Source of the DNA: Scleromatobacter sp038243995
Lineage (GTDB): Bacteria > Pseudomonadota > Gammaproteobacteria > Burkholderiales > Burkholderiaceae_C
Length of the DNA stretch: 64,000 nt
Assembly (NCBI GenBank): GCA_038243995.1
Contig: JBBRTV010000012.1
Span: 62,001 to 126,000 of the forward strand
Direction of reading: 5' to 3'
This document shows positions 26,712-36,351 of the stretch, piece by piece. The position numbers were made by a program, and so were the translations under genes. The notes below the pieces were generated by a model. That model made no database searches, was not told the DNA's origin, and saw only the letters and a program-made list of their open reading frames with translations. The first letter of the stretch is position 1. Each line of letters starts with the position of its first letter.

Positions 26712-27518
26712 ATGGCCGCAGGCAGACTCCCCACCTACTTCATATCCCATGGAGGCGGCCCCTGGCCCTGGATGAAGGAACAGCTCGGCGGCGCCTACGA
26801 CAGGCTGGAAGCGGCGCTCGCGCACATGCCCAAGGAGATCGGGCAGCCGCCGAAGGCGGTGCTGATGCTGTCCGCGCACTGGGAGGCCCCGGAGTACACG
26901 GTGCAGTCGCATCCGTTCCCGCCCATGGTCTACGACTACGGCGGCTTTCCCGAGTTCACCTATCACATTCGCTATCCCGCGCCGGGCGCGCCCGCGGTGG
27001 CGCAGCGCGTGCGTGCGGTACTCGAGGGTGCCGGCATCGCGTGCCGCGAGGACGCGGAACGCGGCTTCGACCACGGCCTGTTCGCGCCGATGGCCGTCAT
27101 CTACCCGAACGCCGACGTGCCGGTGCTGCAACTCTCGCTGCGTCGCGGCCTCGATCCGCACGAGCACCTGGCGCTCGGCCGCGCGCTGGCACCACTGCGC
27201 GACGAAGGCGTGCTCATCGTCGGCAGCGGCCTGAGTTATCACAACCTGCGGGCCTTCGGGCCGGCGGCGCGTGCGCCGTCGGCGGCATTCGACGGCTGGC
27301 TGGAAAGCACGCTGGCGATCGCCGATGCGCAGCAACGCAGCGCGACGCTCGCGGGCTGGGAGTCCGCGCCGGCGGCGCGTCTCGCGCATCCGCGCGAGGA
27401 GCACCTGCTCCCGCTGATGGTCGCGCTGGGCGCGGCCGAAGGGGAGGTGGCGACGCGGGTCTATCACGAGCGGGATTTCTTCGGCGGGATCACCGTGTCG
27501 AGTTTCCGGTTCGGTTGA
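26712..27518 (+). CDS. DODA-type extradiol dioxygenase (YgiD-like)
   Basis: 268-residue class III extradiol ring-cleavage dioxygenase of the 4,5-DOPA dioxygenase family. Metal-binding and catalytic histidines are seen in YFISHGGGP, LSAHWE, RGFDHGLFAP and LSYHNL. The family uses non-heme iron or zinc. It stands alone, with an AAGGA-like site before the ATG, and nothing nearby reveals a pathway. Confidence 0.9.
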   Translation: MAAGRLPTYFISHGGGPWPWMKEQLGGAYDRLEAALAHMPKEIGQPPKAVLMLSAHWEAPEYTVQSHPFPPMVYDYGGFPEFTYHIRYPAPGAPAVAQRVRAVLEGAGIACREDAERGFDHGLFAPMAVIYPNADVPVLQLSLRRGLDPHEHLALGRALAPLRDEGVLIVGSGLSYHNLRAFGPAARAPSAAFDGWLESTLAIADAQQRSATLAGWESAPAARLAHPREEHLLPLMVALGAAEGEVATRVYHERDFFGGITVSSFRFG

Positions 27519-27765
27519 GCCTGCGCTGATTTTTTTCGTCGCAGCACGTCGAACGTGTTTCCGCAACCGACGCGACATCGGGCAGCAACACGCTGGAGTC
27601 CCCGACGACGCCCTCCACCCTGCGCGTCGACTCGACAGCAGGCGCGCGGGGTCTGCGTCGGGCGGCGGCCCGCCCGATCGGTCGCCACGGCCTGTCCGCT
27701 TGTGGTGGAATCGCGTTCCGCGGCTCGTCCGCCCAACGACGCATTCCATTTCTCAAGGCCGCCCG

Positions 27766-28809
27766 ATGACCGCTCTCCGCACGCTGTACCCCCCCATCGA
27801 ACCGCGCGAAACCGGCCTCCTCGACGTCGGCGACGGTCACGCGATCTACTGGGAGCGCTGCGGCAAGCCGGGCGGCAAGCCCGCCGTCTTCCTGCACGGG
27901 GGGCCGGGATCCGGCTGCTCGGCGGCGCATCGCCAGCTCTTCGATCCCGAGCTCTACGACGTCCTGCTGTTCGACCAGCGCGGCTGCGGCCGATCGACGC
28001 CGCATGCCGAGCTCGAGGCGAATACCACCTGGCACCTGGTGGCCGACATCGAGCGCCTGCGCACGCTCGCCGGTGTCGACCGCTGGCTCGTCTTCGGCGG
28101 CTCCTGGGGCTCCACGCTCGCGCTCACCTACGCCCAGACGCATCCCGAGCACGTGAGCGAACTCGTCGTGCGCGGCATCTACACCGTGACGAAGGCCGAG
28201 ATCGATTGGTACTACAGGTTCGGCGTCTCCGAGATGTTCCCCGACAAGTGGGAGCGCTTCCTGGCGCCTATCCCGGAAGAGGAGCGCGGCGACCTGCTGG
28301 GCGCGTATCGCCGGCGGCTGGTCAGCGAAGACCTCGCCGTGCGCACCGAGGCCGCGCTCGCCTGGAGCCTGTGGGAGGGCGAGACGATCACTCTGCTGCC
28401 TGCGGCGGACCTGTCGTCGGTCCACGGCAGCGCGCATTTCGCGCGCGCCTTCGCGCGCATCGAGAACCACTATTTCGTCCACGGCTGCTGGCTCGACGAA
28501 GGACAGCTGCTGCGCGATGCCGGCCGCCTGGCCGACATCCCCGGCACCATCGTCCACGGTCGCTACGACATGCCCTGCCCGATGCGATCGGCCTGGACGC
28601 TGCACAAGGCCTGGGCGCGGGCCGACTTCCACGTCATCGAGGGCGCCGGCCACGCCTACTCGGAGCCGGGCATCCTCGACCGGCTGATCCGCGCGACCGA
28701 TCGCCATGCGGGCAAGGTCGACACCGGCGGCACGGCCGGATCGATGGAGGCGGCACCCCGCCGACACCCCGCCGGTGCGTCGACGGCGACGCGGGTCAGC
28801 GGGCCGTGA
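27766..28809 (+). CDS. pip: Proline iminopeptidase
   Basis: Alpha/beta-hydrolase peptidase of family S33, 347 residues, releasing N-terminal proline. Diagnostic stretches are LHGGPGSGCSAAHRQLFDPELYDVLLFDQRGCGRS, shown here only in part, then the nucleophile GGSWGS near residue 112 and the histidine in GAGHAYSE. ATG 27766 is used although the frame is open upstream. The last 14 bases overlap the 3' end of the convergent PhoD gene. The C-terminus runs about 30 residues beyond the conserved domain. Confidence 0.92.
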   Translation: MTALRTLYPPIEPRETGLLDVGDGHAIYWERCGKPGGKPAVFLHGGPGSGCSAAHRQLFDPELYDVLLFDQRGCGRSTPHAELEANTTWHLVADIERLRTLAGVDRWLVFGGSWGSTLALTYAQTHPEHVSELVVRGIYTVTKAEIDWYYRFGVSEMFPDKWERFLAPIPEEERGDLLGAYRRRLVSEDLAVRTEAALAWSLWEGETITLLPAADLSSVHGSAHFARAFARIENHYFVHGCWLDEGQLLRDAGRLADIPGTIVHGRYDMPCPMRSAWTLHKAWARADFHVIEGAGHAYSEPGILDRLIRATDRHAGKVDTGGTAGSMEAAPRRHPAGASTATRVSGP

Positions 28810-30367
28810 ACTGCATGCTCAACGGCGCCGCGCTGCCGTCGGCCAGCACGCCGCTGCGCGCAACCCCGTCTTCGCCGAGCACGCGCACGGTGGCCGTGGT
28901 CGGTGTCAGTTCTACTCGCACGAAGCCGGCCGCCCCGACGCCGTCGAGCGGGTAAGGCGCCGCGGTCGGGATCGTGACGAGCTTGCCGGGGTAGTCCTTG
29001 CCCAGGCAGGTCGGCGTCGGGACAGTGTTGGGGGCCGTCATCGAACCGACCGTCCAGGTGCCCGGCTCGTCGTTCATGTGGTCGACGTGGCCGCTGACGT
29101 AGATCGGCTGGCAATACGTGTTGACCCAGTCGAAGGGCATGTTCGCGTGCGGCACGGAGAACTCGGGCAGGCCGGAATGCGTGCCGTCGTCGAACGCGCC
29201 GCCGCTGTGGATGTCGCCACTGAGCACGATGACGTTGCGGATGTCGGCAGCCGCGATCTGGTCGAGGATCTGCTGGCGTTCGGCGGGGAAGGCGCCCCAG
29301 GCGTCGTAGGTCTTGGTCGTCTGGTTGAACGGCACCGGGCTGATGAGGAACTTCCAGGTCGCGGTCGACTGCCGCAGCGTTGCGAGCAGCCAGTCGAGTT
29401 GGCAGGTGCCGAGCATCGTCGGCGTGTCGCCGGACTGGACGCGGCCGCTGCGGGCGTCCAGCATGATCACGTCCAGCAGCGTGCCGTACGAGAAGTGCTG
29501 GTTCACGGATTGGCAGGCACCGGCGTTGTTCAGACCGCTGTCGGCTGCCCAGACGTAGTTTTCGCGATAGGCCTGGAAGGCGAAGTCGCGGAACAGGCAA
29601 CCTGCGCCGACATTGTTCGAGCAATAGTCGTGGTCGTCCCACGAATAGTAGAAGGGAGTCTGGGGGTGCGTCGACGTGCTGGCGAGCAGGCCGTTGTAGA
29701 CATCCGCGCCGATCGGGTAGTCCTTGTTGCGCATGTTCTGGTGCATGCTGCGCATGTCGGCGAGGACTCTCGGATCGCCGGGGAGGAAGACGATCTTCTT
29801 GTCCGCCGCGGGATTGCGGTGGTCCATGTCGCCGATGAACAGCATGAAGTCGTTGCTGGCAGCCGCCGCGGTGCGCAGCGCGGGGCTGGTCACGAGCGCG
29901 TTCGCGAAGTCGGACAGCACCGAGAACGCGAGGCTCTGCGGAGCGGTGGACGTCGTGCGGAAGAAGTATTTCGGCGACCAGGTCTCCGTGCCGCCCGCCT
30001 GGACGATGCCTACCTGGTAGGCGTAGGTCGTCGCGGCCTTGAGGCCGTCCAGCGCGAACTTGCCCGTGTTGTCGGACGCGACCGCCGTGACGAGCGAACC
30101 GGTATTGGTCCAGGTGTTGGCCTTGACGTTCTCGTAGCGCACCCGCACGGAGGCGGCCTGGTTCAGGTGCACCCAGACCATTGCGCTCGTCGGAGTAACG
30201 GCGCCGGACATCGGCGAATCGATGCAATTCGCGACGCCGGAACCGCAGTAAGTGGACGGCGCCTTCGCCGCCAGAGCCTGGCCGGCGGCGCCGGCGAGCG
30301 ACATCGCGACGGCGGCGAAGGTGGCGGTGGCGCGGCAGGCGCGAGCGTGCGCGGTGTGATCGGTCAT
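28796..30367 (-). CDS. PhoD-family alkaline phosphatase, exported
   Basis: 523-residue phosphodiesterase/phosphatase of the PhoD type. The signal peptide ends near ALAA. A Fibronectin-like N-terminal domain (SGAVTPTSAMVWVHL, TTYAYQVG) precedes the metallophosphatase core with IGDMDHRN, SWDDHDYCSNN, LDARSGR and LSGDIHSG. Such enzymes act in the periplasm or outside the cell on phosphomono- or diesters. It converges on the iminopeptidase and overlaps it by 14 bases. No Pho box was recognised upstream. Confidence 0.88.
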   Translation of the reverse strand: MTDHTAHARACRATATFAAVAMSLAGAAGQALAAKAPSTYCGSGVANCIDSPMSGAVTPTSAMVWVHLNQAASVRVRYENVKANTWTNTGSLVTAVASDNTGKFALDGLKAATTYAYQVGIVQAGGTETWSPKYFFRTTSTAPQSLAFSVLSDFANALVTSPALRTAAAASNDFMLFIGDMDHRNPAADKKIVFLPGDPRVLADMRSMHQNMRNKDYPIGADVYNGLLASTSTHPQTPFYYSWDDHDYCSNNVGAGCLFRDFAFQAYRENYVWAADSGLNNAGACQSVNQHFSYGTLLDVIMLDARSGRVQSGDTPTMLGTCQLDWLLATLRQSTATWKFLISPVPFNQTTKTYDAWGAFPAERQQILDQIAAADIRNVIVLSGDIHSGGAFDDGTHSGLPEFSVPHANMPFDWVNTYCQPIYVSGHVDHMNDEPGTWTVGSMTAPNTVPTPTCLGKDYPGKLVTIPTAAPYPLDGVGAAGFVRVELTPTTATVRVLGEDGVARSGVLADGSAAPLSMQFTAR

Positions 30368-30793
30368 GGAACCCTCCGGTGAAGAAACAGCGGAGGAGCG
30401 GACGCCGGCAGGACGCGCATCGACGCGCCTGCCATTGGTGGACCCGGTTCTCCGGCGGTGCCGACTCGCTGTCTGTAGCGGCGAGTTCGATTACCCGGAA
30501 GGAGCTTATGGCAATCTGTAGAGTTTGTCTTCCCCCAAAAGAGCGCGAAGACTTCCTGGCAGCGGCATATTTCCGGAGCGGACGGTGATAGCCCTGTGCC
30601 TCGGTTCTTCGCGGCGAACCGGTGGGAAGCTGCGGGTCCCGGGATGCCGGCGTCGCTGCAGCGCCGACGAGCCGATGTGCGCCCGAGGCGAAAGTTGACA
30701 CTGTGCCGAACACGGCCATAGACTGGCCCGAGGGAGTATGGATCGACGCCGGTGCGGCAAAAACGGATCTGGCTCATGTGGAAGCGGCGCGAC
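30368..30793. other. 426-bp region without a recognised gene
   Basis: Divergent gap between PhoD and the acyl-CoA synthetase. I see no coding frame with family character, no clear sigma-70 promoter and no strong repeat. Its composition is less GC-rich than the flanks in places. Confidence 0.4.
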
Positions 30794-32737
30794 ATGCCTG
30801 AACTTCTTGCACCTTCTGCCGACCCGGCCTTCGAGGCGGGCCGCGGATCGCCACCCCCGGCGGCTGGCGAAGGCGTGCCGGCAGGCCCCTGGATCGACGC
30901 CACCTTCGCCGATGCGCTCGCCTGGGGCGCGGCGACTTACGACGACGGCGAGGCGGTAGTCTTCGGCGCGCAGCGACTCTCGTTCGCCCAACTCGCTTCC
31001 CGGGTGCGGGCGTTCGCGCGCGGCTTGATCGCCCTGGGCGTGCAGCCGGGCGACAAGGTCGCCCTGTGGATGGCCGATCGCCCCGAGTGGCTGGTTGCGC
31101 GCTGGGCGGTGCCGATGATAGGCGCGGTACTGGTGCCGGTGAACACGCGTTTCCGCGACAGGGACGTCCTTGTGGTGCTCGCGCAGTCCGAAGCCACGAC
31201 CCTCATCGTGCAGGACGGCGCGCGCGGCACCAGCTACTTCGACATCCTCGCCCAGGTCGTGCCCGGCATGGCGTCGCACAAGCGCGGCGCCTGGTCGGCG
31301 CAGTCCCTGCCGGCCCTGCGGCGCGTGATCGGGCTGGCCACGGTGCAGCAGGGCCTGGACGGCGACGCGGACGACGACGCGGCCTATCCGCACGCGACGG
31401 ACGACGACGCGACAGCGCGCAAGCCGGCGGTCGCCGGGCCGCTGCCCGCCAGCATGTTGCGCTTCGAAGACATCGAGACCTGCGGCACCGACCACATCGT
31501 TGCCGCGGCGCTGGCGTCCGCGCCGTGCGCGGAGGCCGCGCAATTCGTCGCCGAGGCGGCCTGCGCGGCCGGTTCCGACAAGGTGCTGCGGGCGCGCATC
31601 GACGCGGTCAGGCCGACCGACGTCGCCCAGATCCTCTACACCTCGGGCACGACCGCGTTCCCGAAGGGCGCGATGGTGTGCCACGGCGCCTTGCTGCAGA
31701 ACAACTGGTTCGCGACGACCTGCCTCGAGATGTCGACGGCCGATCGCACGCTCTCGTGCGTGCCGCTGTTCACCGCCACGGGGACCGGCTGTGCACTCGC
31801 GACCTGGCTCGCGGGCGCGACGATGGTGATCGTCGATCACCTGGATCCCGCCTGGTTCTGCGAGACGGTGGAGCGCGAGCGCATCACGGCGTGCTTCTTC
31901 GTCGACCCCGTCGTGCAGGACCTGCGCGCGTTCGGCCACCTCGCCGACTATGACCTCACCAGCCTGCGCACGGGCTTCGGCGCGCCGCTGACGACGGCCT
32001 CGTTCCTGTGGATCACGACCACGCTCGGCGTGTCGCAACTGGTGAGCGGCTACGGCCTGTCCGAGACCTCGAACGCGGTGGCGCGGACGCGCGTGACCGA
32101 CAGCCTCGCGAAGCGATCGACCACGCACGGCCGGCCCGTCGAGGGCGTGCGCATCCGCATCGCCGATGTGGAGACCGACGTCACGCTCCCGAGCGGATCG
32201 GTCGGCGAGATCTGCATCGCCGGCTACGTGCTGATGCGGGGCTACTACAAACAGCCCGAAGAAGACCGCAAGGCGATCGACGCGGCGGGCTGGCTGCACA
32301 GCGGTGACCTGGGCGAGCTCGATGCGGATGGCTACCTGGTCTATCGGGGTCGCGTCAAGGAGATGATCAAGCCGGGCGGATTCAGTGTCGCGACGCAGGA
32401 GATCGAGGTCTTCCTGAAGTTGTTTCCGGGCGTGCGCGAGGCGGCCGTGGTCGGCGTGCCCGACCGCCGGCTCGGCGAGGTGGCGTACGCGTTCGTCGAG
32501 ACCGAGCCCGGCGCGTCGGTGCAAGCCGAGGCGCTGCGCACCTGGTGCAAGGCGCACATCGCCAGCTACAAGGTGCCGCGCTTCATCGAGTTCGTGGCGG
32601 ACTGGCCGCTGACCGGCAGCCAGAAGATACGCAAGATCGAACTCAAGGTTCGCGCACAGGCGGCCCGGGCGCGCGCGGATGCACTTGCCGCCGCCACGGC
32701 GCGTGCTGCGGGCGAGGATCCGGACGTGCGGCGCTGA
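30794..32737 (+). CDS. AMP-binding acyl-CoA synthetase
   Basis: Acyl-CoA synthetase of the ANL superfamily, about 647 residues. The P-loop-like motif YTSGTTAFPKGA lies near 282-293, followed by GYGLSETS, YKQPEEDRKAIDAAGWLHSGD and the C-terminal lysine motif GSQKIRKIEL. It activates a carboxylic acid to its CoA ester via an acyl-adenylate. A variable insert of about 60 residues precedes the AMP motif, making it longer than FadD-type enzymes. Starts at 30752 (GTG) and 30776 (ATG) are also in frame; 30794 has GGAAG upstream. The substrate is unknown. Confidence 0.87.
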   Translation: MPELLAPSADPAFEAGRGSPPPAAGEGVPAGPWIDATFADALAWGAATYDDGEAVVFGAQRLSFAQLASRVRAFARGLIALGVQPGDKVALWMADRPEWLVARWAVPMIGAVLVPVNTRFRDRDVLVVLAQSEATTLIVQDGARGTSYFDILAQVVPGMASHKRGAWSAQSLPALRRVIGLATVQQGLDGDADDDAAYPHATDDDATARKPAVAGPLPASMLRFEDIETCGTDHIVAAALASAPCAEAAQFVAEAACAAGSDKVLRARIDAVRPTDVAQILYTSGTTAFPKGAMVCHGALLQNNWFATTCLEMSTADRTLSCVPLFTATGTGCALATWLAGATMVIVDHLDPAWFCETVERERITACFFVDPVVQDLRAFGHLADYDLTSLRTGFGAPLTTASFLWITTTLGVSQLVSGYGLSETSNAVARTRVTDSLAKRSTTHGRPVEGVRIRIADVETDVTLPSGSVGEICIAGYVLMRGYYKQPEEDRKAIDAAGWLHSGDLGELDADGYLVYRGRVKEMIKPGGFSVATQEIEVFLKLFPGVREAAVVGVPDRRLGEVAYAFVETEPGASVQAEALRTWCKAHIASYKVPRFIEFVADWPLTGSQKIRKIELKVRAQAARARADALAAATARAAGEDPDVRR

Positions 32738-32849
32738 GAGCCGGCAGCCCGGCGCATCGTGGCTGAAGCGCCGTGGCACGAGGGTCGCGCGCGAAGTGGC
32801 CGCGGCGGCCATTCGTGTTTTTGAAATAGTGAATTCAGGATCCGAGGGC

Positions 32850-32872
32850 TTGTCCGGATGCGTATCGGACAA
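32850..32872. repeat. Perfect 7-bp inverted repeat between acyl-CoA synthetase and small exported gene
   Basis: TTGTCCG (32850-32856) and CGGACAA (32866-32872), 9 bases apart. No T-run follows, so an operator is as likely as a terminator. Confidence 0.4.
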
Positions 32873-32942
32873 ACAATTGGTAGGCGTCGCCGAATCGATG
32901 GGGTTCTCCCGGATACGGCGCCTTCACTCCCAAGGAAACACC

Positions 32943-33233
32943 ATGAAGTCCACCGCCCTCGTCACCGCCATCGCCCTCCTGGCCACTGCTTTCTCCATCG
33001 CGGCGAACGCGCAGACCGGTCGTCCCGCCGAAGCCCCGTCCGATCGCCCGTCGCAAGTCAGCATCGGCGATGCCCAGGTCGGCTCCTACGCCCGCTACCT
33101 GATGCTCAACGGCACGCCGCGCGACGTCGCGATCAAGGCGGCCGCGAACGTCGACCACCCCGCGCCGTCGACCCGTTTCGCGCTGCGCACCCTGCGCGCC
33201 CGCGGCGCCGCGACCGCGCCCGCGCAGCAGTGA
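32943..33233 (+). CDS. Small exported protein, 96 residues, unknown
   Basis: A signal peptide ends near ANAQ. The mature part has a conserved-looking stretch VSIGDAQVGSYARYLMLNG and an Ala/Arg-rich tail. AAGGAAA precedes the ATG. It resembles small secreted hypothetical proteins of Burkholderiales, but no function is known to me. Confidence 0.7.
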   Translation: MKSTALVTAIALLATAFSIAANAQTGRPAEAPSDRPSQVSIGDAQVGSYARYLMLNGTPRDVAIKAAANVDHPAPSTRFALRTLRARGAATAPAQQ

Positions 33234-33479
33234 GTGACTGTTACTCGCGGGCGTCTTTGCACGATTTGCGCGACGTCCCCGATTCGCCGTGAGGCGAGCG
33301 CTCAGCGAGTTTCCTGATCGGCAGTGCTGCGGCCGCAAGTCGACGCCGCGCCGCTGATCGGCCGGCAGGCGCGGCGATGCGTCGGCCTCTTGTGCGAACA
33401 TGTCGACCGCACGCAGCGCGCTGCGGTACTGACGGCCGCCGGCCGCCACGCGTGCCCAGGATCCCGGGAGAAGCGCGTC

Positions 33480-34217
33480 GTGTCGCAGGTGTCCCCCCTC
33501 TATCTGCTCGAACGCTTCGACGTCGGCATCGTCCAGCTCGACGCGGAGCGCCGCGTGGTCGCCATGAACGACCTCGCGCGCCGCACGCTGCCGGTCGACG
33601 AACTGCAGCCTTTCGGACAGCGCATCCTCGCCTTCCATCCCGAACGCTCGCAGCCCAAGGTGGAGTTCATGCTCGACCAGGCGGCGACCTGCCCGGTCGC
33701 CAATCCGCCGCCGATGACGACGATCATCAACATACCCGAGCGGGTATTGCTGATCAAGGTCTCGCGCGTGTCGGATGCCGCCGGCGTACCGGCCGGCTAC
33801 ACGCTGGTGTTCCACGACATGATCCGGGCGTGCCGCGCGCGAACGCGGGCGCCAGCCTGGCCGACCCGCTGCACGACCGCAGCATGTCGATGTGGCTGCC
33901 GCAGGATCTCGCGCAGGACGACGGGCAGGCCTCGTCGGTGCTCGTCGGCCTGGGCGCGTTGTCGGCCCGGCTCGATGCGGTGATCGTCGCGCTCGCCGAC
34001 CAGCCGCTCGTGAACTCGCAAGACATCGGCGCGCTGATTGGCGCGTTCAAGAAGCGCGGTGGCGCCGCGATGGTCGTGCCGCGCGTCGACGGCGCGCCGG
34101 GCAATCCGGTGATCTGCGATCCTGGCCGAGATGACCGCGCTGCACCGTGGCATGCCGCTGGGCGCGGGCCTGGCCGACTGGAGCGGGTCGACGACGGCGT
34201 GTCCGATCGCCGCCTGA
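33480..34217 (+). pseudogene. PAS-domain protein fused out of frame to a MobA-like nucleotidyltransferase remnant
   Basis: A GTG at 33480 with GGGAG upstream opens a PAS-like domain (YLLERFDVGIVQLDAERRVV, INIPERVLLIKVSRV, GYTLVFHDM) that loses homology after about 33825; its frame ends at 33983. From about 33842, in another frame, a MobA/MocA-like NTP transferase continues without its N-terminus (ARLDAVIVALADQPLVNSQD, PRVDGAPGNPVIC). A further frameshift near 34125 leads to LAEMTALHRGMPLGAGLADW and a stop at 34217. Both genes are broken. The pair is known beside molybdenum hydroxylases, one of which lies at 45.5-48.3 kb. Confidence 0.75.
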
Positions 34218-34226
34218 GCGGCAGCT

Positions 34227-34685
34227 TCAGTGCCGGCGCTTGAAGGTCTCGGCCTGGATCTTCGACGCATGGGTCGCGATGTACACCTCGGCAAGAAAGG
34301 AGCTCAGCCCGCCGATCAGCCCGATCATCGAAGCGACGAACTCCGCGCCTGCGATCAACGTCAGGTCGGTCCGCACGAACTCCCCGAGAAACAAGGTCAC
34401 GATCACCAGGCAGACGAGCAGGGCCGCGACGGTGCAGAAGTTGATCGCCCAGCTCGCCAGGCTGCGCCTGCGCTCCAGGCTGATCACTTCACTCTCGGCC
34501 AGGTCGGCATCCGAGCCTTCGAGTTCGCTCCACCTGCGCTCGAGATCGCGCGCACGGTCGATGATCCGGGCCAGTCGATTGGCCATGACGCCCAGCAGGC
34601 CGGCGATGCCGGTCAGCAGGAAGACCGGCGCGATCGAGAGCTGGATCGCCTGCTGGATCGCGGGGAGGGTGTCGTGGACGGGCAT
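34227..34685 (-). CDS. DUF2721 membrane protein
   Basis: 152-residue membrane protein with three hydrophobic segments and a charged loop (RLARIIDRARDLERRWSEL) typical of DUF2721. Its function is unknown. ATG 34685 is used; the frame is open upstream but without family character. It ends about 10 bases from the remnant of the nucleotidyltransferase on the other strand. Confidence 0.8.
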   Translation of the reverse strand: MPVHDTLPAIQQAIQLSIAPVFLLTGIAGLLGVMANRLARIIDRARDLERRWSELEGSDADLAESEVISLERRRSLASWAINFCTVAALLVCLVIVTLFLGEFVRTDLTLIAGAEFVASMIGLIGGLSSFLAEVYIATHASKIQAETFKRRH

Positions 34686-34825
34686 GGAGGTCTCTTCAGG
34701 CGGGGAAGGATGTCGACGGAGGCGGGCCAGGCTATCCTGGCCGCCGCGTACGCCCATCATCGCCGCACGCCGCGCCGGTACTGCGCTGAACGACAATAGT
34801 GGGCAATGTCCAAGTTGGAGCCGCT

Positions 34826-35929
34826 GTGTCGCCCATCGATGCCCTTCAAGTTTCACCCGCCCAGGCCGGTACTGCGCTGACGCCGTCGCAGAAGCGGTTC
34901 AACACGCTGTTGCGCAAGATCGGGCAGGCGCGGGAGACGCTGGCGGCGTGGCACGAGAACATCGCCGCTTACCGCCAGACGCATGCCGGGGTGCTGAAGC
35001 CCTTGCAGGCTGAATTGCTCGCCGGGCACCGGCAATGGTTGTTCGCGCTGGATGCGGTGCTCGGCCAGCGCAGCTGGAGCAAGGTCGACCGCGACACGCT
35101 GCGCGAGATACTTTGCGAGGCGGTTGGCGAGCTGCTCGAAGCCCGAGGCGAGGATGAGCAGCTCATAGCGCTGTTCGACAAGCATGCCGAGGTCGACTTC
35201 GACACTGGGCAGCGCGAGAGGATGAAGGCGATGAAGGGGCTGGCCGAGGCGATGACCGGGCTCGACCTGGGCGACGACGAAGGCATCGACACCGATGCCG
35301 CGCTGTTCGAGCGCCTGCAGCAAGGCCTGCGGGAGCAGGCGGCGGCCGCGGATGCGCACCGGCGCGCGAACGCGGCGCGCCGCCCCAGAGGCGCGGCGCA
35401 GCAGCGGCGCGAGGACGAGGCGCAGCAGGCTACGCAGTCGGTGCGCGAGGTCTATCGCAAGCTGGCCAGCGCCTTGCACCCGGATCGCGAGACCGATGAG
35501 CGGCAACGCGAGGCGAAGACCGCGCTGATGCAGCGCGTCAACCAGGCCTACGAAGCCAAGGACTTGCTCGGGCTGCTGGAGCTGCAGCTGCAGATCGAGC
35601 AGATCGACGCGAGCCATATTGCCAACGCCGGCGAGCAGCGCCTGAAGCATTACAACAAGGTGCTGGGCGAGCAACTGGCCGAACTCAAGGCGGAACTGGA
35701 GTCCGTCGAGATGCAATTCCGGATGGAGTTCGGCCCGGGACCGGATCTGGGATCGAACCCGCGCAAGCTCGGTCAGGTACTCGAGCAGACGAGTCGCCAA
35801 TGGCAAGCCGAACTCGACGAGCAGCGGCGCGCGCTGCGCATGTTGGACGACGTGGCGGCGACCAGGCGCTGGCTGAAGCGCCAGCGACAGCAGCGACGCG
35901 AAGCCGAATTCGATTTCGCGCTGTTCTGA
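34826..35929 (+). CDS. J-domain-like protein
   Basis: 367-residue, largely helical cytoplasmic protein. Near residue 210 lies a DnaJ-like segment with the HPD signature (YRKLASALHPDRETDE). Long helices on both sides are rich in Glu, Arg and Gln, and coiled coils are likely. GTG 34826 is chosen because TTGGAG lies five bases upstream; GTG 34799 is also in frame. It probably recruits Hsp70 to an unknown client. It stands alone. Confidence 0.75.
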   Translation: MSPIDALQVSPAQAGTALTPSQKRFNTLLRKIGQARETLAAWHENIAAYRQTHAGVLKPLQAELLAGHRQWLFALDAVLGQRSWSKVDRDTLREILCEAVGELLEARGEDEQLIALFDKHAEVDFDTGQRERMKAMKGLAEAMTGLDLGDDEGIDTDAALFERLQQGLREQAAAADAHRRANAARRPRGAAQQRREDEAQQATQSVREVYRKLASALHPDRETDERQREAKTALMQRVNQAYEAKDLLGLLELQLQIEQIDASHIANAGEQRLKHYNKVLGEQLAELKAELESVEMQFRMEFGPGPDLGSNPRKLGQVLEQTSRQWQAELDEQRRALRMLDDVAATRRWLKRQRQQRREAEFDFALF

Positions 35930-36055
35930 AGCGAGAGATCGAGGTGCCAGCGCGCGTCGTCGCCGCGGGCTATCGTGGCCTCGGCAACCGTTACGCTACA
36001 GGACGCGTTCGGCCGCAGACGCAACGCGCCCCACCACCACCCGTTGGAGGTTCAG

Positions 36056-36226
36056 ATGAAGCGAGTGACTGGCATCGGCGGCATCCTGTTTCAAGGCAAA
36101 GGATGCACCCTGCGCTGCGGCTCCGGTGCAAGCGGCATCCCGGCTCGATGTCCAGGCGAGGGGCGGTTCCGCATCCGACCGCACCCACGCTCGCGCACGC
36201 GGATGACGGGAGGAGGCGCACGATGA
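36056..36226 (+). pseudogene. VOC (glyoxalase-family) gene remnant
   Basis: GGAGG and an ATG start a typical VOC N-terminus (MKRVTGIGGILFQGK). Homology then continues only in other frames: KD after one extra A in the run at about 36098-36100, and PALRL-x2-KRH-x-G in a third frame. The rest of the domain (over 80 residues) is missing before the next gene start. The open frame of 56 codons is therefore a frameshifted, truncated remnant. Confidence 0.65.
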
Positions 36227-36351
36227 ACATCCTGCTGTGGGTACTGCAGGCGCTTGCCGCGCCGGTGTACGGAGCATCGGGCTGCATCGTGCTCGGCGTC
36301 CTCATGGCTTTCGTCGCGTATGGCCGCATGGTCCAGCACCCGATCTTCTGA
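36223..36351 (+). pseudogene. DoxX-like membrane protein with internal deletion
   Basis: 42 codons. The first 20 residues (MNILLWVLQALAAPVYGASG) match the N-terminus of DoxX-like proteins, and the last 17 (LMAFVAYGRMVQHPIF) match their C-terminus; the middle, some 75 residues, is absent. AGGAGG precedes the ATG, and the start overlaps the VOC remnant by four bases, suggesting a former two-gene operon. Confidence 0.65.

Noticed and set aside
30506..32872. 788-codon frame antisense to the acyl-CoA synthetase
   Set aside because: Composition-driven shadow of a real gene with clear AMP-binding motifs on the plus strand.
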